The notes under the pieces are model-generated. The model saw only the letters and a program-made list of their open reading frames with translations, made no database searches and was not told where the DNA came from. Shown here in pieces: positions 7,035 through 9,355 of a stretch of DNA of 9,355 bases (positions within the stretch are counted from its first letter, which is position 1; each line of letters starts with the position of its first letter). A program made the position numbers and the translations under genes. Source of the DNA: Limosilactobacillus pulli (lineage in GTDB: Bacteria > Bacillota > Bacilli > Lactobacillales > Lactobacillaceae). The DNA lies in assembly GCF_947381555.1 (NCBI RefSeq), contig NZ_CANCWQ010000041.1:1-9355 (forward strand). Reading direction: 5' to 3'.

Positions 7035-7381
7035 AACCCGATTTTTCAAAAATGAATGGTCTGCTGACGACGGTGGTAGTTGATGTCACTACCAAAGCCG
7101 TCTTGATGGTCGCCTGGATGAATGAGGAAAGCTTTCAAAAAACGCTGGCTAGTGGTGAGACGTGGTTTTGGTCTCGTTCCCGCAAAGAGCTTTGGCATAA
7201 GGGAGCTACCAGCGGCAATACGCAGCGGGTGGTCAGCATGACGCTTGACTGTGATGGCGATACGCTTTTGGTAACGGTTGATCCAAAAGGGCCGGCTTGT
7301 CACACTGGCCGATCCAGCTGCTTTTTTAACCCGATTGAATTAACGAAAGAAGGTAACCTAAATGACGCAACAGAATCTTGA
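7031..7381 (+). CDS. hisI: Phosphoribosyl-AMP cyclohydrolase
   Basis: HisI opens the adenine ring of phosphoribosyl-AMP, a zinc- and magnesium-dependent step. The 116-residue product is the stand-alone cyclohydrolase and is not fused to HisE, unlike the bifunctional HisIE of Bacillus or E. coli. The Mg-binding DCDGD (about 74-78) and the zinc cysteines in DCDGD, ACHTG and SSCFF are all present, as is the WSRSRKELWHKG(A)TSGN signature (about 47-62). The start forms an ATGA overlap with hisF, with AAAGGGGTG (7011-7019) upstream at a slightly long spacing. Both of its histidines (WHKG and CHTG) lie in conserved motifs. Confidence 0.95.
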   Translation: MKPDFSKMNGLLTTVVVDVTTKAVLMVAWMNEESFQKTLASGETWFWSRSRKELWHKGATSGNTQRVVSMTLDCDGDTLLVTVDPKGPACHTGRSSCFFNPIELTKEGNLNDATES

Positions 7382-7688
7382 AGAACTTTATAACCTGGTC
7401 AAAGAACGAAAAGAAAATCCAATTGATGGCTCGTATACTGACTATCTCTTTAAAAAAGGCCTGGATAAGATCTTGAAAAAAGTTGGTGAAGAAACGACTG
7501 AGGTTATCGTTGCCGCCAAAAACAGTGATCCGGCTGAACTGCAGTATGAAACGGCTGATCTGCTGTATCATTTAATTGTTCTGCTCGTTGAATGCGATCT
7601 GCCATTTGAAAAAATCAAAGAAGAACTGGGCTCGCGCGTTGGTCAGATGAGCCAGTTTAAGGATCGTGCCCCAATCAAAAAGCTTTAG
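7362..7688 (+). CDS. hisE: Phosphoribosyl-ATP pyrophosphatase
   Basis: HisE hydrolyses phosphoribosyl-ATP to phosphoribosyl-AMP and pyrophosphate, the second step of the pathway. The 108-residue product is an all-alpha MazG/NTP-pyrophosphatase-like protein with the metal-binding acidic motifs VGEETTEV (about 41-48) and ETADLLYHL (about 63-71). The start overlaps hisI by 20 bases, with GAAGGT (7349-7354) as ribosome binding site. A gap of 10 bases follows before hisC. Having hisI and hisE as neighbouring separate genes suggests either the unfused ancestor or a split of hisIE; the order here, I then E, matches the domain order of the fused enzyme. Confidence 0.95.
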   Translation: MTQQNLEELYNLVKERKENPIDGSYTDYLFKKGLDKILKKVGEETTEVIVAAKNSDPAELQYETADLLYHLIVLLVECDLPFEKIKEELGSRVGQMSQFKDRAPIKKL

Positions 7689-7698
7689 AGGTGATCCG

Positions 7699-8775
7699 AT
7701 GAAAGAAACGATTAAGCAGCTGGCAAGCTATGTGCCGCCAACGCCGACCGAGACGATTGCCAAGCGATATGGTCTTAGCCGCGTTGCCAAGCTTTCGGCC
7801 AATGAAAATCCATACGGGACCTCGCCTAAGGTTGCAGCCGCGGTTATTGACGCCGTGCAGCAAGGGAGTGGCAATTGGTATCCAGACGGCAATGCGACTG
7901 AGCTGCGAGCAATGATTGCTCAAAAATTGGGCGTTAAGGCAGAAAACATTGTCTTTGGCTGTGGCTTGGATGAGATTATTACTCTGGTTTCAAGAGTTTT
8001 TTTGGAATCAGGGGATGAGATCTTGGTTGCTGAACCGACGTTTTCCGAATACGGCCTCAATGCTCAGATTGAAGGCGCGACCATCAAAAGCGTGCCGATT
8101 GATTCTCAAAGCGGCGCCAATGATTTAAATGCTTTTTTAAACAACATTACGCCAAATACCAAAATGATCTGGCTGTGCAATCCTAATAATCCGACTGGTG
8201 GGTATAATGAAACAGCAGCGCTGCGTGATTTTATGACTCAGGTTCCTAAAGATGTTTTGGTGCTGATCGATGAGGCATATATTGATTTCGTCAGGTCAGC
8301 ACAACCAGCCTCGGCATTGTCGCTGCTTGAAGAATTTGACAACGTGGCTGTTTTAAGAACTTTCTCAAAGATCTATGGGCTGGCCGGCTATCGGGTTGGC
8401 TATATCATTGCTGATGATCAGCGGGTACGTTATCTGCAGACGGTGCGCCTGCCATACAACCTGAATACTCTATCACAGGTGGCGGCTTTGGCTGCTTTTG
8501 CTGATCAAGAGTTTGTCGAGCAGGTAGCGGCTAAAAATGCAAAAGAGCGTGATAAATGGGAGAAATTTTTAAAGCAGCACCATATTTTCTATTATCCCAG
8601 TCAAGCTAATTTCATCTACTTTAAGGTGCCGGATGCTGATCAGCTAGCTGAACGCTTCTTGGAAAACGGGTATCAGATTCGCACCGGATTTGCTGCTGAC
8701 TGGCTGCGGGTAACGATTGGCCTGCCGAATGACAATCTGGCGATGCAGCAGATTATGGCTGATTTTTTGAATTAA
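7699..8775 (+). CDS. hisC: Histidinol-phosphate aminotransferase
   Basis: HisC is a PLP enzyme that transfers the amino group from glutamate to imidazole acetol phosphate, giving histidinol phosphate. The 358-residue product has the fold-type I aminotransferase signature: ANENPYG (about 34-40), NPNNPTGG (about 158-165), DEAYIDF (about 192-198), the PLP-binding Lys224 in TFSKIYGLAG and the substrate-phosphate arginine in the following YRVGY. ATG 7699 is chosen because GAGGTGAT (7688-7695) is well placed for it and family members start about here; the in-frame ATG at 7666 would add 11 residues overlapping hisE without a ribosome binding site. It is the last gene before the operon terminator. 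Only 2 histidines occur in 358 residues, adjacent to each other. Confidence 0.95.
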   Translation: MKETIKQLASYVPPTPTETIAKRYGLSRVAKLSANENPYGTSPKVAAAVIDAVQQGSGNWYPDGNATELRAMIAQKLGVKAENIVFGCGLDEIITLVSRVFLESGDEILVAEPTFSEYGLNAQIEGATIKSVPIDSQSGANDLNAFLNNITPNTKMIWLCNPNNPTGGYNETAALRDFMTQVPKDVLVLIDEAYIDFVRSAQPASALSLLEEFDNVAVLRTFSKIYGLAGYRVGYIIADDQRVRYLQTVRLPYNLNTLSQVAALAAFADQEFVEQVAAKNAKERDKWEKFLKQHHIFYYPSQANFIYFKVPDADQLAERFLENGYQIRTGFAADWLRVTIGLPNDNLAMQQIMADFLN

Positions 8776-8787
8776 GAGTTCGGATTG

Positions 8788-8822
8788 ACTGCTTTGTTTA
8801 GACAAGGCAGTTTTTCTGTTTT
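8788..8822 (+). terminator. Intrinsic terminator of the his operon
   Basis: ACTGCTTTGT (8788-8797) pairs with ACAAGGCAGT (8802-8811), 10 base pairs including one T.G, around a TTAG loop, followed by TTTTTCTGTTTT. It starts 13 bases after the hisC stop and separates the his operon from the rrn operon. Confidence 0.9.
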
Positions 8823-9026
8823 AATTGAAAATAAGCTGATTGATTAAGCAGCTATCTTAAAAATTTGGATGTCTGATTTTTATTTTTCAAGACGTCTCTA
8901 TTTGAAAAAACGATGATTTATTCTTAACTACTGCCAAAAAGTTCAACATTTCCGTTACTAAACAAACGATTTACTTAATCAATGTTCATGTTTCTTAAAT
9001 AAATCAAAAAAGTTTGTTTTTTGTCG
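8823..9026. other. AT-rich intergenic region upstream of rrn P1
   Basis: No gene, tRNA or promoter of consensus quality is seen here. The stretch has many A and T tracts just before P1 (CAAAAAAG and a run of six T at about 9005-9022) that could act as an UP element for the strong rrn promoter. It also holds one inverted repeat, TTTTTCAA (8883-8890) and TTGAAAAA (8902-8909), of unknown role, and a weak AGCTG/CAGCT hairpin (8834-8853). Confidence 0.5.
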
Positions 9027-9055
9027 TTGACATTTGCTTGCGATCTCGGTATATT
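9027..9055 (+). promoter_or_regulatory. rRNA operon promoter P1
   Basis: A perfect -35 TTGACA (9027-9032), a 17-base spacer and -10 TATATT (9050-9055, 5 of 6 matches) are preceded by A/T tracts. The start would be near 9062, about 280 bases before 16S. It is the upstream one of two tandem promoters, the common arrangement in Firmicute rrn operons. Confidence 0.85.
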
Positions 9056-9070
9056 AGATAACGTTGTCGC

Positions 9071-9112
9071 GGCGATGAGTTGCTGATCACTTGAGATCAA
9101 CGGATTTTCGCC
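9071..9112 (+). other. Hairpin between rrn P1 and P2
   Basis: GGCGA (9071-9075) pairs with TCGCC (9108-9112), and inside it TGATC (9084-9088) pairs with GATCA (9095-9099) around an ACTTGA loop, with a further GT/AC pair across a 3-base bulge. No T run follows, so it is not an intrinsic terminator. It would exist only in transcripts from P1. Its role is unknown. Confidence 0.5.
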
Positions 9113-9144
9113 AAATTACCAAGAAAAATTGATTAAAAAAGTTC

Positions 9145-9173
9145 TTGACAGGTAGTTGACAATTTGTTAAACT
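9145..9173 (+). promoter_or_regulatory. rRNA operon promoter P2
   Basis: A perfect -35 TTGACA (9145-9150), a 17-base spacer and -10 TAAACT (9168-9173) give a start near 9180. A second TTGACA sits in the spacer at 9156-9161 but has no -10 box at a workable distance. Confidence 0.85.
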
Positions 9174-9177
9174 GATA

Positions 9178-9203
9178 AAGTTGCTTATTTAAAATCGCAA
9201 CTT
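9178..9203 (+). other. 5' hairpin of the rrn P2 transcript
   Basis: AAGTTGC (9178-9184) pairs with GCAACTT (9197-9203) around a 12-base AT-rich loop. It lies at the predicted 5' end of the P2 transcript and immediately before the boxA-like element, so it probably belongs to the rrn leader. Confidence 0.55.
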
Positions 9204-9207
9204 GGTA

Positions 9208-9225
9208 GACCTTTGAAAACTGAAT
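9208..9225 (+). promoter_or_regulatory. boxA-like rRNA antitermination element
   Basis: CCTTTGAAAACTGAATA (9210-9226 region) resembles the Firmicute rrn boxA core CTTTGAAAACT, which in this group occurs in the leader and in the 16S-23S spacer. It is bound by NusB/S10 and helps polymerase read through the untranslated rRNA. Position between P2 and 16S fits. Confidence 0.7.
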
Positions 9226-9241
9226 ACAGTTTCGACGAACA

Positions 9242-9289
9242 CAAATGTGCAGGGTCATCAATTATTACGATTGATGCAAAAAACATTTG
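9242..9289 (+). other. Pre-16S leader hairpin
   Basis: CAAATGT (9242-9248) pairs with ACATTTG (9283-9289), and inside it CATCAAT (9256-9262) pairs with ATTGATG (9270-9276) around a 7-base loop. It lies in the spacer transcribed before 16S and is likely part of leader folding or RNase III processing; the partner strand after 16S is outside the window. Confidence 0.55.
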
Positions 9290-9339
9290 CGAAGTCAATT
9301 CGCTTAATTTAAATTTGAGCTTTTCAAGTTCTTATATTT

Positions 9340-9355
9340 TATATGAGAGTTTGAT
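9340..9355 (+). rRNA. 16S ribosomal RNA, 5' end only
   Basis: The window ends in ATGAGAGTTTGAT, the conserved 5' end of bacterial 16S rRNA (the region of the common 27F primer site). The mature 5' end is placed near 9340 by analogy with other Lactobacillaceae and is approximate. Promoters, boxA and leader hairpins upstream support the call. The gene continues beyond the window. Confidence 0.9.

Noticed and set aside
6582..7049. Minus-strand open frame of 155 codons opposite hisF
   Set aside because: It is antisense to the conserved hisF coding sequence; no start signal or family motif is visible, so it is a shadow frame.
12..9004. Shared 10-mer in inverted orientation: TTTATTTAAG near 13-22 and CTTAAATAAA near 8994-9003
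   Set aside because: A single short AT-rich match over 9 kb is expected by chance and the flanks do not extend it; not evidence of a mobile element.
1..9355. Mobile element, CRISPR array, phage, toxin-antitoxin or defence system
   Set aside because: No repeats of suitable spacing, transposase or integrase sequence, or non-his gene is present; the window is housekeeping biosynthesis plus an rrn start.

Overview
The window is a complete, co-oriented histidine biosynthesis locus followed by the start of a ribosomal RNA operon, all on the + strand. Several traits point to a low-to-mid GC Firmicute of the Lactobacillaceae type: a T-box leader, strong AGGAGG-type ribosome binding sites, a short-form HisG paired with HisZ, a PHP-type histidinol phosphatase, separate hisI and hisE genes, and an rrn leader with a CTTTGAAAACTGAATA element. 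A Limosilactobacillus-like species is my guess; genus cannot be settled from this window.

Layout. Bases 1-91 hold the tail of something upstream, not assignable, and the hisK ribosome binding site. hisK (92-949) encodes the histidinol-phosphate phosphatase. A promoter embedded in the 3' end of hisK (-35 at 930) starts a histidine T-box riboswitch leader (about 963-1250) that has a CAC specifier codon and a TGGG tRNA-acceptor-binding bulge and ends in an intrinsic terminator. Behind it lie ten tightly packed genes, hisZ-hisG-hisD-hisB-hisH-hisA-hisF-hisI-hisE-hisC (1293-8775), mostly overlapping by 1 to 32 bases, then an intrinsic terminator (8788-8822). From there to the end is the rrn control region: an AT-rich stretch, two tandem consensus promoters (P1 at 9027, P2 at 9145), leader hairpins, a boxA-like antitermination element, a pre-16S hairpin, and the first bases of 16S rRNA (to 9355).

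How it works. HisG with HisZ makes phosphoribosyl-ATP, HisE and HisI process it, HisA isomerises it, and HisH/HisF make imidazole glycerol phosphate. HisB dehydrates this, HisC transaminates it, HisK removes the phosphate and HisD oxidises histidinol to histidine. Every step of the pathway is therefore encoded here. Uncharged tRNA-His should stabilise the T-box antiterminator and switch on hisZ-hisC. hisK lies upstream of that switch and must be expressed separately.

I see no undescribed system. The points worth a second look concern regulation: the promoter inside hisK, the T-box bulge base that matches the unusual tRNA-His discriminator, the histidine-poor composition of the operon's own enzymes, a hisK-like tail just upstream of hisK, and some unexplained structure in the rrn leader region.
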